DNA of 64,000 nt from Phycisphaerales bacterium (GTDB lineage Bacteria > Planctomycetota > Phycisphaerae > Phycisphaerales > UBA1924): contig JADZER010000054.1 of assembly GCA_020850415.1 (NCBI GenBank), positions 62,001 through 126,000 on the forward strand, given 5' to 3'. Each line of letters opens with the position of its first letter. The stretch's first letter is position 1. The notes below the pieces were generated by a model that saw nothing but the letters and a program-made list of their open reading frames with translations, did no database searches and was not told the DNA's origin. Made by a program: the position numbers and the translations under genes. Shown here in pieces: positions 1 to 9,332 of the stretch.

Positions 1-1
1 C

Positions 2-250
2 ATCGAGGAGCACCGCTCGCTCGAACGGCGCATCGCCATGATCAACCACGAGCACACCGCCCCGTCCCCCGCCTGGCTCGACGAGACCGCCGACCTGCTC
101 GAACAGCACATCCGCTGGGAGGAACGCGAGCTGTTCCCCGCCGCCGAAAGGGGCGGCGCCGACTGCCTCGACACCCTCGCCCACGAGGCCGAACGCATCG
201 AGCGCGACCGCCCCGGCGCCCGGCGACGCCAGAACCCAGAGGCCAACTGA
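2..250 (+). CDS. Hemerythrin-like (HHE) domain protein, C-terminal part
   Basis: The reading frame is open from the left edge, so the gene starts outside the window; 82 residues are visible. The motif HIRWEERELFP carries the His/Glu pattern of a hemerythrin HHE helix, whose four-helix bundle binds a di-iron centre for oxygen, NO or redox sensing. The earlier EEHRSLERRI helix fits the same fold. The start and the N-terminal ligands cannot be seen, so the exact subfamily is open. Confidence 0.7.
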   Translation: MEEHRSLERRIAMINHEHTAPSPAWLDETADLLEQHIRWEERELFPAAERGGADCLDTLAHEAERIERDRPGARRRQNPEAN

Positions 251-313
251 CGCCGCACCACCCGCCCGGGCCGCCGGCCCCCGATCGCAACGAACCGGAG
301 CGCTGCCCCCCCC

Positions 314-1753
314 TCAGTTCACCGGCAGACCCTTCTGCTTCCACAGGTCAAGCAGCGTCCGCAAGCTCATCGGCTCCCACACCTGCTCGTCGGCCCGCTC
401 GGCCCGGACCAGCGCCATCTTGCTGTCGAAGGTCGCCACCTGCGCCGGCGATGAATCGCTCGCCCGCGAGGTGTAGCGCCAGTTGTTCCGCTCCGCCGTC
501 GGCGCCTCGACCGCGTCCTCCCGCATCGCCACGCGGTCGAACGACTGGTTGAACCCGTAGAACCGGTACTCCCCCGGCGCGTCCTTGTGCATCAGCAGGT
601 ACGGCAGCAGCAGCACCTCCGCGCGGCTGATATACCCCGAACCCTCGATCGCCGGCCGGATCGTCTGCACCGGCCCCCCGCCCGCCACCCGCGAGATCGT
701 CAGGTCCGAACGGTTCCGCACCCCAGTCTCCACCACCACGCCCGTCGCCGGCGCCTTGGGCGCCTTCACCGAACGCACCGCCTGCCGGATCGTCCACGAC
801 TCCTGGCTCCGGTCCGGCGTCACGAAGTACCCCGCGTCCACATCGATCATCTGGTCGCCGTTCAGGATCCGCGCCTTCTGAAAGACCAGATACCCCTTCT
901 GCCGGTCCTCGGGGCTCGAACCCCGCCGCTCCGACGGCTCCTTGAGATCCTCCAGCTTCCCCACCGCGTACCTGGTCAGCCGGTACCCAAGCTCCACCGC
1001 GTCGCGGTCCGACCCCGTCTCCGAGGGCTGGTAGAACCGCTCGGCGTGCCAGTCGTCACCCATGCGCTTGATCACCGCCTCCACATCCTCCGGCGTCAGC
1101 GACCGGAAGAACGCGACCCCCGACTCCACCCCCAACGCCCGCTGCGCCGCCGCCAGATCGGGGTCCTCGATCCGCGTCGAGTTCACCATCGCCTCAAAGT
1201 ACGGCTTCGCCCGCGCCAGGTCGCCCGCCGTGGTCTGCAGCTCGAACCGCGCCACCGTGTTGCCCGTCGGCATGAACACCGCGTACCCGTACGCCGCGTC
1301 CTCGCCACCGCCCACGCTCGCCAGCTGCAGGTAGAACACCTCCGCAGGCCACCCGTTGATCTCCCGCATCTCGCGGCTCAGCAGCCGCCCCTTGGCGTTC
1401 CCGATCCCCGGCGTGTTCTCCAGCGGCTTGTTCGGGTCCACATCCAGCGCCGACACCGACGAGAGCAGTTCCCGGACGATCGAATCGGCCACCTCCGGCA
1501 GCGTCTTGGCCTCCGTCAGCGACACCTCCGTCAGGTTCACGATCGCCGCCATGTCGGGGAAGGTGATCTTGTCCACCCCCCGCCCCGCCATCTGGAAGCT
1601 CGACCGCGTCGCCCCCTCGGGCAGCAGGGCCGTCAGCCCGACCGACGGGCGCGCGACCACCACATCCGAGAGCACCGGCTGGGCCGACACGCCCGCCGCC
1701 AAACACACCGACAGCCACCCCAGGACGAGAACTCCCCTGCTCGACTTTCGCAT
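314..1753 (-). CDS. Secreted protein of unknown function (479 aa)
   Basis: The protein starts at MRKSSRG and has a clear Sec signal peptide (residues 1 to about 25: basic start, hydrophobic core, cleavage after VSA). The ATG was chosen because GGAGG lies about 6 nt upstream and the signal peptide follows at once; a longer in-frame opening upstream lacks both. The mature part is soluble, mixed alpha/beta, with no motif I recognise. It is probably periplasmic or exported. It is a single-gene unit beside sod. Confidence 0.75.
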   Translation of the reverse strand: MRKSSRGVLVLGWLSVCLAAGVSAQPVLSDVVVARPSVGLTALLPEGATRSSFQMAGRGVDKITFPDMAAIVNLTEVSLTEAKTLPEVADSIVRELLSSVSALDVDPNKPLENTPGIGNAKGRLLSREMREINGWPAEVFYLQLASVGGGEDAAYGYAVFMPTGNTVARFELQTTAGDLARAKPYFEAMVNSTRIEDPDLAAAQRALGVESGVAFFRSLTPEDVEAVIKRMGDDWHAERFYQPSETGSDRDAVELGYRLTRYAVGKLEDLKEPSERRGSSPEDRQKGYLVFQKARILNGDQMIDVDAGYFVTPDRSQESWTIRQAVRSVKAPKAPATGVVVETGVRNRSDLTISRVAGGGPVQTIRPAIEGSGYISRAEVLLLPYLLMHKDAPGEYRFYGFNQSFDRVAMREDAVEAPTAERNNWRYTSRASDSSPAQVATFDSKMALVRAERADEQVWEPMSLRTLLDLWKQKGLPVN

Positions 1754-1869
1754 GCCCAGCCTCCGCCCCCAGTGCGCCCGGCGCAGGCGAAAATCCCGCC
1801 CTCGCCGGGGTCTCCATCGGCCAGCCGGGCCTCCCCGACTGAATCCTCGCCCGGTAACCGCGTCCCAGC

Positions 1870-2520
1870 TCACGACCCGCAGCAGCACCCCGACTTCGTG
1901 CAGCCCTTGTGCTTGGCGTACAGCTCCGCCACCTTGCCCCAGTTCACCACATTCCAGAACGCCCCGATGTAGTCCGGACGCCGGTTCTGGTACTTCAGGT
2001 AATACGCGTGCTCCCACACATCAAGCCCGAGAATCGGCTTGTGCCCCTGCATCGTCGGCGAATCCTGGTTCGGCGTGCTCCCCACATGCAGCTTCCCGGT
2101 TTCGTCGAAACCAAGCCACGCCCAACCGCTACCAAACCGGGTAGCGGCCGCCTTCGCGAACTGCTCCTTGAACGCCCCGAAAGACCCGAACGCCTTGTCG
2201 ATCGCCTCGCCCAGCTCCCCCGTGGGCGCCCCGCCCCCGCCCTTCCCGGCCGGCGCGAGAATCTCCCAGAAAAGAGAGTGATTCACATGCCCGCCGACAT
2301 TGTTCCGGACCGTCGTGCGGATGTTCTCAGGGAGCGACTCGAGGCCCTTGAGCAGCTCGCACGGGCTCTTCCCAGCCCACGCCGTCCCCTCCAGGGCCGC
2401 GTTCGCGTTGTTGATGTACGCCTGATGGTGCTTCCCATGGTGAATCTGCATGGTCTGGGCATCGATGTGCGGCTCGAGGGCGTCGTGGCCGTACGGCAGC
2501 GGCGGCAGCGTCATGGTCAT
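1870..2520 (-). CDS. sodA: Superoxide dismutase, Fe/Mn family
   Basis: The enzyme dismutates superoxide to oxygen and hydrogen peroxide. All four metal ligands are visible: the His in IHHGKHH, the His in GHVNHSLFW, and Asp and His in [19 protein letters not shown]. The NQDSP segment near the active site is typical of Mn-type or cambialistic enzymes. Length (216 aa) is normal. An upstream TTG at 2532 is possible, but GGAGG lies 5-6 nt before the ATG at 2520. The C-terminus ends in [11 protein letters not shown], a cysteine cluster outside the usual fold. Confidence 0.95.
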   Translation of the reverse strand: MTMTLPPLPYGHDALEPHIDAQTMQIHHGKHHQAYINNANAALEGTAWAGKSPCELLKGLESLPENIRTTVRNNVGGHVNHSLFWEILAPAGKGGGGAPTGELGEAIDKAFGSFGAFKEQFAKAAATRFGSGWAWLGFDETGKLHVGSTPNQDSPTMQGHKPILGLDVWEHAYYLKYQNRRPDYIGAFWNVVNWGKVAELYAKHKGCTKSGCCCGS

Positions 2521-3044
2521 GGTGGCCTCCAAGGGTTTGCAAACATTGTCCGAACAAGATTCAGGCGAGGAAAAGAAATCGCCAGACTTGCGTTTCGCCC
2601 GATTCTAGGTAAGCTAGCCGGCCCGGAGGCCGGTCGGCAGGGAGGTCGGGCGGTCGTCTCGGAATGGCCAGGCCGGAGCGTGGGGTCTGGGTCCAGCATG
2701 CACACGGCGGCAGGCCCGGAGCGTTGGGGCTTGGTCTCCAGAGACGGGCACGGACGCTCAGGACATCCAAACAGGACCCGGCTTCCCGCCGGGCCGCTTG
2801 TGTCTGGGGAGAAATCCCCAACAAAGACCCCAGGGTTCTCCGAAATGGAACCCCCACGGGTCGGAATGCGTAAGAGTGTCGCCGGCGCGGTAAGCTGGCG
2901 GCCATAGGTACGGGCTGAAGTAGTCACACGCCGAACACCGCACAGAACCAGCCAGCGTACGGCCGTGGGGGCCGACACCCGGGGCTCACCCCGGGCCAAA
3001 CCAGGACGGTGGGGAATCGACGCCGAGGGCGGCAAGGAACGACG
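2521..3044. other. Intergenic region between divergent sod and sigma factor
   Basis: No convincing gene. The stretch must carry the promoters of sod (minus) and the sigma factor (plus), but I see no clear -35/-10 pair. Two small inverted repeats occur: CCCGGC/GCCGGG near 2780 and GGGTTC/GAACCC at 2833-2853. Confidence 0.5.
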
Positions 3045-4142
3045 ATGAAGCAGGTGAGAGAAAACCGCAAGCTGACCCCGCTCGAGCAGGTCCGCCGCCG
3101 ACACCGCGTCGGCCTGGCCTCCTCGCCGGCCGAGGGTGCCGCCGCCCCCCGCAAGCGCCTCAGCATCGACGACGAGCGGCTGCTCAAGCACCTCCTCAGC
3201 GAGGAGCAGGACTTCATCGACAGCCCCGTCTTCTACGAGAAGAACGCCGAGGCCGCCATCTACGACGAGGCGCCCGATATCCAGAAGCCCGACACCACCT
3301 GGTACCACCCGGTGATGGACGACCTCTCCAGCTCACGGAGCAACCGCACCGTCAAGAGCTCCCAGCAGGTCATCCTCACCGGCGCCGAGGAGCGCGTCCT
3401 CTTCCACCAGTTCAACTACGCCCGCTACCGCGTCTGGAAGCTCCAGCAGGAGGTCTGGGCCAGCCCCGCCCGCCAGCCCACCCCCGAGCAGGCCGAGCAG
3501 ATCCTCTCCTGGCACCGCCGCGCCGATGTCATCCGCGAGCAGATCGCCGAGACCAACCTCGCCCTCGTCCTCGCCATGGCCAAGCGAACCCGCATGAGCG
3601 AGGTCGATTTCGCCGACCTCGTCAGCGAGGGCAACATGGCCCTCCTCCGCGCCGTCGACAAGTTCGACGCCGGCCGAGGCTACAAGTTCTCCACCTACGC
3701 CTGCCGCGCCATCCTCAAGGCATTCAGCCGCCAGGGCATGAAGCTCTCCAAGTACCGCCAGCGCTTCCCCACCGACTTCGACCCCAAGCTCGAGAAGTCC
3801 AACCATGTCGAGGCCAAGCGCGAGGACTTCGAGAAGGACGCCGCCGAGGAGGTCAAGCGGATCGTCTCCGAGAACCGCGCCGACCTCACCGAGGTCGAGC
3901 GGACCGTCATCGAGCACCGCTTCGGCCTCGAGTCCGGCGAAGAGAAGCCCATGACCCTCGAGCAGGTCGGCCAGATCATCGGCGTCACCAAGGAACGCGT
4001 CCGACAGATCCAGAACAAGGCCATGGAGAAGATCCGACTCACCCTCGAGGAGAGCTTCCTGGGCACCAAGCCCCCCGAAGCCGAGAACCCCGAAGGCGAG
4101 CAGAACGGCGCCGACGCCAGGACCCCCGTCACCGTCGACTGA
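3045..4142 (+). CDS. RNA polymerase sigma-70 family factor (RpoD/RpoS-like)
   Basis: 365 aa. About 120 N-terminal residues are unfamiliar and charged. Region 2 follows (ETNLALVLAMAKR, VSEGNMALLRAVDKFD, GYKFSTYACRAI), then a shortened middle with little of a normal region 3. A region 4 helix-turn-helix closes the protein (LEQVGQIIGVTKERVRQIQ) with an acidic tail. It should bind core polymerase and -10/-35 promoters. The ATG at 3045 has AAGGA upstream; an in-frame GTG at 3009 is less likely. It could be the housekeeping or an alternative sigma; the reduced region 3 favours an alternative one. Confidence 0.9.
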   Translation: MKQVRENRKLTPLEQVRRRHRVGLASSPAEGAAAPRKRLSIDDERLLKHLLSEEQDFIDSPVFYEKNAEAAIYDEAPDIQKPDTTWYHPVMDDLSSSRSNRTVKSSQQVILTGAEERVLFHQFNYARYRVWKLQQEVWASPARQPTPEQAEQILSWHRRADVIREQIAETNLALVLAMAKRTRMSEVDFADLVSEGNMALLRAVDKFDAGRGYKFSTYACRAILKAFSRQGMKLSKYRQRFPTDFDPKLEKSNHVEAKREDFEKDAAEEVKRIVSENRADLTEVERTVIEHRFGLESGEEKPMTLEQVGQIIGVTKERVRQIQNKAMEKIRLTLEESFLGTKPPEAENPEGEQNGADARTPVTVD

Positions 4143-4443
4143 CCCCGTCCCCCCAACCACACCCCACCACGCGGCCCGGGCTCGTCCCGGGCCGCGCGCT
4201 TTCCCATACCCCCACCACACTCGGGGACTTCCCGGGCCCCCACGCCCGGAACCAGAACATCGCCCATGCGAATCGGAGAAAACGCGGCCCGCGCCCCGGA
4301 GACCGGGGTGCGCGCCCGCCGCGCGGCGTCAGAAGTTGCTAGGCTTCACGCCCCGCCTCGGAACCGGGCCGCAAACGCGGACCGCGATCACACCCGGAAA
4401 CCCCCCGGGACACGACGGGCTGACAGCCAGGAGATGCACCGCG
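4143..4443. other. Intergenic region, sigma factor to pilT
   Basis: Holds the terminator at 4170-4203 and then about 240 nt with no gene I can support. TAGGCT near 4339 could be a -10 box for the pilus-type operon, without a good -35. Confidence 0.4.
4170..4203 (+). terminator. Rho-independent terminator after the sigma factor gene
   Basis: Perfect 11-bp GC stem CGCGGCCCGGG/CCCGGGCCGCG (4170-4180 and 4186-4196) with a 5-nt loop, followed by a short T run (GCTTT). Confidence 0.8.
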
Positions 4444-5601
4444 ATGTCGGTTGACGCAGAAGTCCACACAGACGCAGGCCATGTCGGCCATGTCGCCCTC
4501 CCCACCAAAAAGAAGAGCGACCCCCACCAGACCAGGTGGGGCAAGTTCCTCCAGGCCACCATCAAGTTCGAGGCCTCCGACCTCATCATGAAGACCGGGC
4601 AGTCGCCCAAGATCCGACTCCGCGGCTCCCTCAAACCCCTCGACACCAAGCCCGTCGACGAGGACGAATTCTGGCAGATCGCCCGCGCCATCATGAGCCC
4701 AGAGCAGCTCGAAGACCTCCACAGGTTCGGCTCCGCCGACTTCGCCTACGACTTCGACGACAACACCCGATACCGCGTCAACCTCTTCATGGCCCGAGGC
4801 CGCCTCTCCATCGCCGCCCGACGGATCACCAGCAACATCCTCCCCTTCGAAGGGCTCCACCTCCCACCGATCATGTCCGACATCGCGATGCAGCCCCAGG
4901 GCATCGTGCTCCTCTGCGGCGTGACCGGCTCGGGCAAGTCAACCACCATCGCCTCGATGCTCCAGTATGTGAACGAGCGCAAGCCCGTCCACATCGTCAC
5001 CATCGAGGACCCCATCGAGTACATCTTCAACGACGCCAAGGCCACCATCAACCAGCGCGAGATCGGCATCGACTGCCTCGACTTCAAGATCGCCCTCCGC
5101 GCCCTGGTCCGTGAGAACCCCGACATCGTCCTCATCGGCGAGATGCGCGACAACGAGACATTCGAGGCCGCCCTCATGGCCGCCGAGACCGGCCACCTCG
5201 TCTACGGCACCATCCACGCCAGCTCCACCACACAGACCTTCAGCCGAATCTACGGCCTCTTCGAGCAGGACGAGGTCGAGGGCGTCCGCAAGATCCTCGC
5301 CTACCAGATGCGCGCCTTCGTCTACCAGAAGCTCCTCCCAACCCTCCACGAGAACATCCACCGCATCCCCGCACTCGAGATCCTCATCAACAACACCGTC
5401 GTGCAGAAGTTCATCCTCGAAGGACGCGAGGGCGAGATCCGCGAGTACCTCAACACCATCGAGGCCGTCCAGACCGGCATGAAGGACTTCAACCTCTCGC
5501 TGGTCGACCTGGTCGAGAAGGAGTACATCCACATGAGGACCGCCATCGAGTCCTCTCCCAATGTGGACGAGCTCATGATGCGGCTCAAGAAGCTCGGCTG
5601 A
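4444..5601 (+). CDS. pilT: PilT/PilU-type twitching ATPase
   Basis: 385-aa secretion ATPase of the type IV pilus retraction family; cytoplasmic hexamers of this family depolymerise pili. Walker A GVTGSGKST is at residues 159-167. The Asp box lies around IVTIEDPIEY, Walker B is in DIVLIGEMRD, and the His box is in GHLVYGTIHASST. The ATG at 4444 has GGAGA upstream and follows a stretch with no domain. First gene of a run with the PilB-like and CvpA-like genes, all on the plus strand. No pilin or PilC is in view, so the machine it serves could be a pilus or another motility or secretion apparatus. Confidence 0.9.
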   Translation: MSVDAEVHTDAGHVGHVALPTKKKSDPHQTRWGKFLQATIKFEASDLIMKTGQSPKIRLRGSLKPLDTKPVDEDEFWQIARAIMSPEQLEDLHRFGSADFAYDFDDNTRYRVNLFMARGRLSIAARRITSNILPFEGLHLPPIMSDIAMQPQGIVLLCGVTGSGKSTTIASMLQYVNERKPVHIVTIEDPIEYIFNDAKATINQREIGIDCLDFKIALRALVRENPDIVLIGEMRDNETFEAALMAAETGHLVYGTIHASSTTQTFSRIYGLFEQDEVEGVRKILAYQMRAFVYQKLLPTLHENIHRIPALEILINNTVVQKFILEGREGEIREYLNTIEAVQTGMKDFNLSLVDLVEKEYIHMRTAIESSPNVDELMMRLKKLG

Positions 5602-5716
5602 CGCGGCGCGTCGTCCGGGGTAGGGTTCCCCGCCGGCGGCCAGGTCCGCCGCCGGCAGTCCAGAGAGGCGGGGTGTCGAAAGTGCAACCAGTCAACCACT
5701 ACCAATGGGGGTCGTC

Positions 5717-7408
5717 ATGCCGCTGACCTTGGCGCAGGACGCGTACATCCTCGTATCGCCCTGGAAGCCGGTGCTCCTGCTCATACCGCTTGTCGCCTGG
5801 GCCAGACTCATCTCGGCCAACTACGACAAGCACGCGGCACGCTTCCACCTCGAGCCGAAGAAGTGGAACGCCTTCCACCTCTTCGTCGGACTCATCGCCT
5901 TCGGCGTCGCCGCCGCCATGCCCCTCAAGGGCCCCGCCGGCGTCTGGGTCGCCCTCGCCGCCGAGCTCGGCATCCTCGGCATCAGCGTCTTCGCCTACCC
6001 CCTCATCGCCAACAAGGACGAACGCGTCCCCGACACCCACCATGTCAAGTTCTTCGACCTCTCCGCCGCCGCCGAGAAGAAGAAGGAGAAGGCCGCCGCC
6101 AAGCTCGCCGGCACCGCCGAGCTCGCCATCAAGGCCGAGGACGGCGCCCTCGCCGTCGTCCCCGACAGGGAGGCCCCCGAGTACGCCGTCCGAGTCGCCG
6201 CCGAGGGAGTCCTCCTCCGGGGCAAGGCCGCCAGAGCCTCCGAGATGGTCGTCCGGCCCACGGGCAAGGACCAGACCTACGGCGTCGTCTTCAGCATCGA
6301 CGGCGTCCCCACCGCCGACACCACCCTCCCCGCGACAGAAGCCATCCAGGTCATCGACTTCTGGAAGGCCGCAGCCAAGCTCGATGTCGGCGACCGCAGA
6401 CGAAAGCAGACCGCCAACCTCGATGTCAACCACCAGGACAAGCGGCACAAGGTCAAGCTCACCACCGCCGGCGGCCAGGCCGGCATGATCCTCACCCTCC
6501 TCCTCGACCCCGCCAACCAGGTCCGACGAAAGTTCTCCGACATGGGGCTCCTCGAACCCCAGACCGAGGCAATCAAGCAGATCGTCGCGGACGCCGCCGG
6601 CGTCGTCATCGTCGGAACACCCCCCGACAGCGGCGGCACAACCCTGCTCTACACCATGGTCAAGATGCACGACGCCTACACCCAGAATGTCCAGACCGTC
6701 GAGATCGACCCGCAGGATGTCCTCGAGGGCGTCCGGCAGAACCGCTTCGACCCCAACAAGGAGGGCCAGGAGTTCTCCACCCTCACCCGCTCCATCCTCC
6801 GAAGGGACCCCGATGTCGTCGGCATCGCCGACCTCCCCGACAGCGCCACCGCCAAGGAAATCTGCCGCGCCGACCAGGACCGCACCCGCCAGTATGTCCT
6901 GCTCCGCGCCGGCGGCGCCCTCCAGGCCATCCAGGCCTGGTGCAAGACCGTCGGCGAACTCCCAATGGCCGCCGCACCACTCCACGGCGTCATCTCCGCA
7001 CGGCTCGTCCGCTGCCTCTGCCAGAACTGCCGCGTCTCCTACACCCCCTCCGCCGACATGCTCAAGAAGCTCGGCCTCCCCTCCGACAAGGTCCCCCAGC
7101 TCTTCAAGAAGGGCGGCCAGGTCCTCATCAAGAACAAGCCCGAGACCTGCCCCGTCTGCAACGGCATCGGCTACATCGGCCAGACCGGCGTCTTCGAGGC
7201 CTACCCGCTCGGTCCCGCCGAGCGCGAGCTCATCAAGAGCGGGAACCTCGCCGCACTCCGGAGCGAGTTCCGCAAACGCGGCGCCCCCACCATCCAGCAG
7301 GCCGCACTCCTCAAGGCCGTCGAGGGCGTCACCAGCATCGAAGAGATCATGCGCATCACCGCCGCCGCCGAGACACCCAAGGCCCCCCAGCCCACACCCA
7401 CCGCCTGA
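5717..7408 (+). CDS. PilB/GspE-like protein with degenerate ATPase site
   Basis: 563 aa. Two or three hydrophobic segments at about 15-33, 52-70 and 75-98 anchor the N-terminus, which is unusual for the family. A GspE-like core follows. The Walker A equivalent is GTPPDSGGTT (residues 300-309), where the lysine is replaced; Walker B is weak (DPDVVGIADL, about 364-373). The C-terminal zinc motif is kept (CLCQNC at 433-438, then CPVCNGIGYIGQTGVFE). I infer a non-hydrolysing partner or scaffold for the PilT-type ATPase upstream. The ATG at 5717 is preferred because GGGGG lies just upstream; an ATG at 5705 has no ribosome site. Confidence 0.8.
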   Translation: MPLTLAQDAYILVSPWKPVLLLIPLVAWARLISANYDKHAARFHLEPKKWNAFHLFVGLIAFGVAAAMPLKGPAGVWVALAAELGILGISVFAYPLIANKDERVPDTHHVKFFDLSAAAEKKKEKAAAKLAGTAELAIKAEDGALAVVPDREAPEYAVRVAAEGVLLRGKAARASEMVVRPTGKDQTYGVVFSIDGVPTADTTLPATEAIQVIDFWKAAAKLDVGDRRRKQTANLDVNHQDKRHKVKLTTAGGQAGMILTLLLDPANQVRRKFSDMGLLEPQTEAIKQIVADAAGVVIVGTPPDSGGTTLLYTMVKMHDAYTQNVQTVEIDPQDVLEGVRQNRFDPNKEGQEFSTLTRSILRRDPDVVGIADLPDSATAKEICRADQDRTRQYVLLRAGGALQAIQAWCKTVGELPMAAAPLHGVISARLVRCLCQNCRVSYTPSADMLKKLGLPSDKVPQLFKKGGQVLIKNKPETCPVCNGIGYIGQTGVFEAYPLGPAERELIKSGNLAALRSEFRKRGAPTIQQAALLKAVEGVTSIEEIMRITAAAETPKAPQPTPTA

Positions 7409-7474
7409 CCGGCGCCAAACCAACCCCCGGGCGCCACGCCACACCGTGACCCCCGACGCCGAGGAACGCAAGCC

Positions 7475-9250
7475 ATGATGAACATACTCGTCATCGTCAT
7501 CGTCCTGGCCATGGGCTACATGGGAGTCATCAAGAAGTTCTTCTCCTCACTCCTCCACATGGCCTGCGTCGTCGTCGCCGGCGCCATCGCCTTCGCCTTC
7601 TGGGAGCCCGCCTCCTACCTCATCCTCGAGAAAGCCCCCGTCCGAGGCTTCTTCGAGTTCGTCGAGTACTCCGCCTGGGCCATCGGCCTCGTCGTCCCCT
7701 TCGCCGTCTCCCTCGCCATCCTCCGCGTCGCCTCCGACAAGCTCGCCCCACACAACGCCATCGCCGCAAATGTCCCAGACGCCGTCGGCGGCGGGATCTG
7801 CGGCGCCATGTCCGGCGTCGTCGCCGCAGGCATCCTCGTCATCGCCGTCGGCACCATGCGCTTCAAGCCCTCCGACTTCGGCTACGAGCCCGTCAAGTAC
7901 CAGGGCTTCAGCCTCCAACGCACCGGCGGCCTCATCTTCCCCGTCGACCGCCTGGTCGGCGGCTTCTACGCCACCGCCTCCGAGGCCACCTTCGCCACCC
8001 GCACCCCCCTCGCCCGCTGGCGCCCCGAGCCATGGCACGCCGCCGAGGTCATGCGCTTCACCGACAAGGGCGTCGGCCGGAACACCGCCAAGCCCGGCGA
8101 CTTCTCCCTCGCCGCACGCTACCGCGTCAAGGCCGCCGAAGGCGAGAACCTCCTCCAGGACCGCTGGGCCAACCGACCCCACGACGCCCAGATGCTCGGC
8201 GGCGACAAGTACCCCGCCGACGCCCGCATCGAGGCCGTCATCCTCGACCTCAAGGCCACCATGCGCGAACGAGGCTCCAGCTTCATCGCCATGACCGAGG
8301 GCCAGGTCTGGATGGTCGCCGAGGACGCCCAGACCGGCGAACGCCTCAACCTCCACCCCGTCGCCGTCATCGCCAACCCCCAGGGCGCCGAGACCTCACT
8401 GGCCCGGTTCCCCTACGAGTCGCCCAACTTCGCCATCGCCTCCGCCGGCGCCGCCGCCCTCCCCTGGGCCTTCGAGTTCATCGTCCCCAACCGCTTCCAG
8501 CCCATCGCCTGCTATGTCCGCAACATCCGACGCGAGCTCGCCCCCGGCCAGCCCGTCACCGAGTTCGACTCCGTCGCCGACCGCGACGACGCCATCACCA
8601 ACGGCTCGCTCATCGCCGGCGCCGAGAGCATCCCCGACAACTACGGCCGGGAAGACCAGCGCGCCAGCAACGACAACGACGAGTCCGAGTACGAGCAGGC
8701 CGGCATCCGCGCCACCAATCTCATCCCCGAGCGCACCACCATCCAGAAGGGCTCCCACAAGAGCCTCAAGATCGACGACGCCAACCACATCCTCGAGGGC
8801 GACAACGCGTGGACCCCCACCGAGCTCTCCGTCCGCATCGTCGACCGCGCCCTCCGCATCGATAAGTTCGGCGTCTCCGGCGATGTCGTCATGGTCCAGG
8901 TCGATCTCGGCGGCGACAAGAAGGGCAGCATGTACGGCCAGGCCATGGCCGCCGTGCAGCGCGTCCTCCCCCCGCAGCTCGTCGATGTCAACGGCATCCG
9001 CTACGAGGCCGTCGGCTGGTTCTACGCCGACCGCGACAAGGTCGAGATCCGCTACACCCCCGGCGAGACCGTCCGCGCACTCAGCGTCCTCGCCGACAAC
9101 GGCATCGTCATGAGCGCCGGCCGAAACGACCAGAAGCTCACACTCCTCTTCATCTGCACCTACGGCACCAAGATCAAGAGCTTCAATGTCGGCGAGACCG
9201 AGGTCTTCAGCCTCTCCGAGCCGCTCCCCCTCGAGAAGAAGCAGGACTGA
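7475..9250 (+). CDS. CvpA-like N-terminal membrane domain protein (591 aa)
   Basis: The first about 130 residues form four hydrophobic helices with a CvpA-like pattern (colicin V production family). About 450 residues with no domain I recognise follow; they are probably soluble and on one side of the membrane. GAGGAA lies 8 nt before the paired ATGs. It closes the pilT/pilB-like run, 66 nt after the PilB-like gene, and ends at a strong terminator. A membrane partner for the two ATPase-fold proteins is the simplest idea, but it is inferred from context only. Confidence 0.7.
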   Translation: MMNILVIVIVLAMGYMGVIKKFFSSLLHMACVVVAGAIAFAFWEPASYLILEKAPVRGFFEFVEYSAWAIGLVVPFAVSLAILRVASDKLAPHNAIAANVPDAVGGGICGAMSGVVAAGILVIAVGTMRFKPSDFGYEPVKYQGFSLQRTGGLIFPVDRLVGGFYATASEATFATRTPLARWRPEPWHAAEVMRFTDKGVGRNTAKPGDFSLAARYRVKAAEGENLLQDRWANRPHDAQMLGGDKYPADARIEAVILDLKATMRERGSSFIAMTEGQVWMVAEDAQTGERLNLHPVAVIANPQGAETSLARFPYESPNFAIASAGAAALPWAFEFIVPNRFQPIACYVRNIRRELAPGQPVTEFDSVADRDDAITNGSLIAGAESIPDNYGREDQRASNDNDESEYEQAGIRATNLIPERTTIQKGSHKSLKIDDANHILEGDNAWTPTELSVRIVDRALRIDKFGVSGDVVMVQVDLGGDKKGSMYGQAMAAVQRVLPPQLVDVNGIRYEAVGWFYADRDKVEIRYTPGETVRALSVLADNGIVMSAGRNDQKLTLLFICTYGTKIKSFNVGETEVFSLSEPLPLEKKQD

Positions 9251-9273
9251 CACACCCCACACCCCCAAACGAT

Positions 9274-9310
9274 AAGGGCCCGGACACTCGAGTGTCCGGG
9301 CCCTTTGATT
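9274..9310. terminator. Bidirectional terminator between convergent operons
   Basis: A perfect 28-nt palindrome at 9276-9303 (left arm GGGCCCGGACACTC, centre CTCGAG), with TTTGATTCT on the plus side and TTATCGTTT on the minus side. It serves the CvpA-like gene and rplI. Confidence 0.92.
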
Positions 9311-9332
9311 CTGCACGCTCACGCCGCCGGAC

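Noticed and set aside
587..1972. 461-aa Arg/His/Pro-rich frame opposite the secreted unknown
   Set aside because: Composition is that of a reverse-strand shadow; the minus-strand gene has a signal peptide and ribosome site.
2776..2853. Short inverted repeats as terminators or operators
   Set aside because: Six-bp stems without T runs in GC-rich DNA are expected by chance.
2561..2905. 114-aa minus-strand frame in the sod-sigma gap
   Set aside because: No ribosome site, no domain, composition like random high-GC frames.
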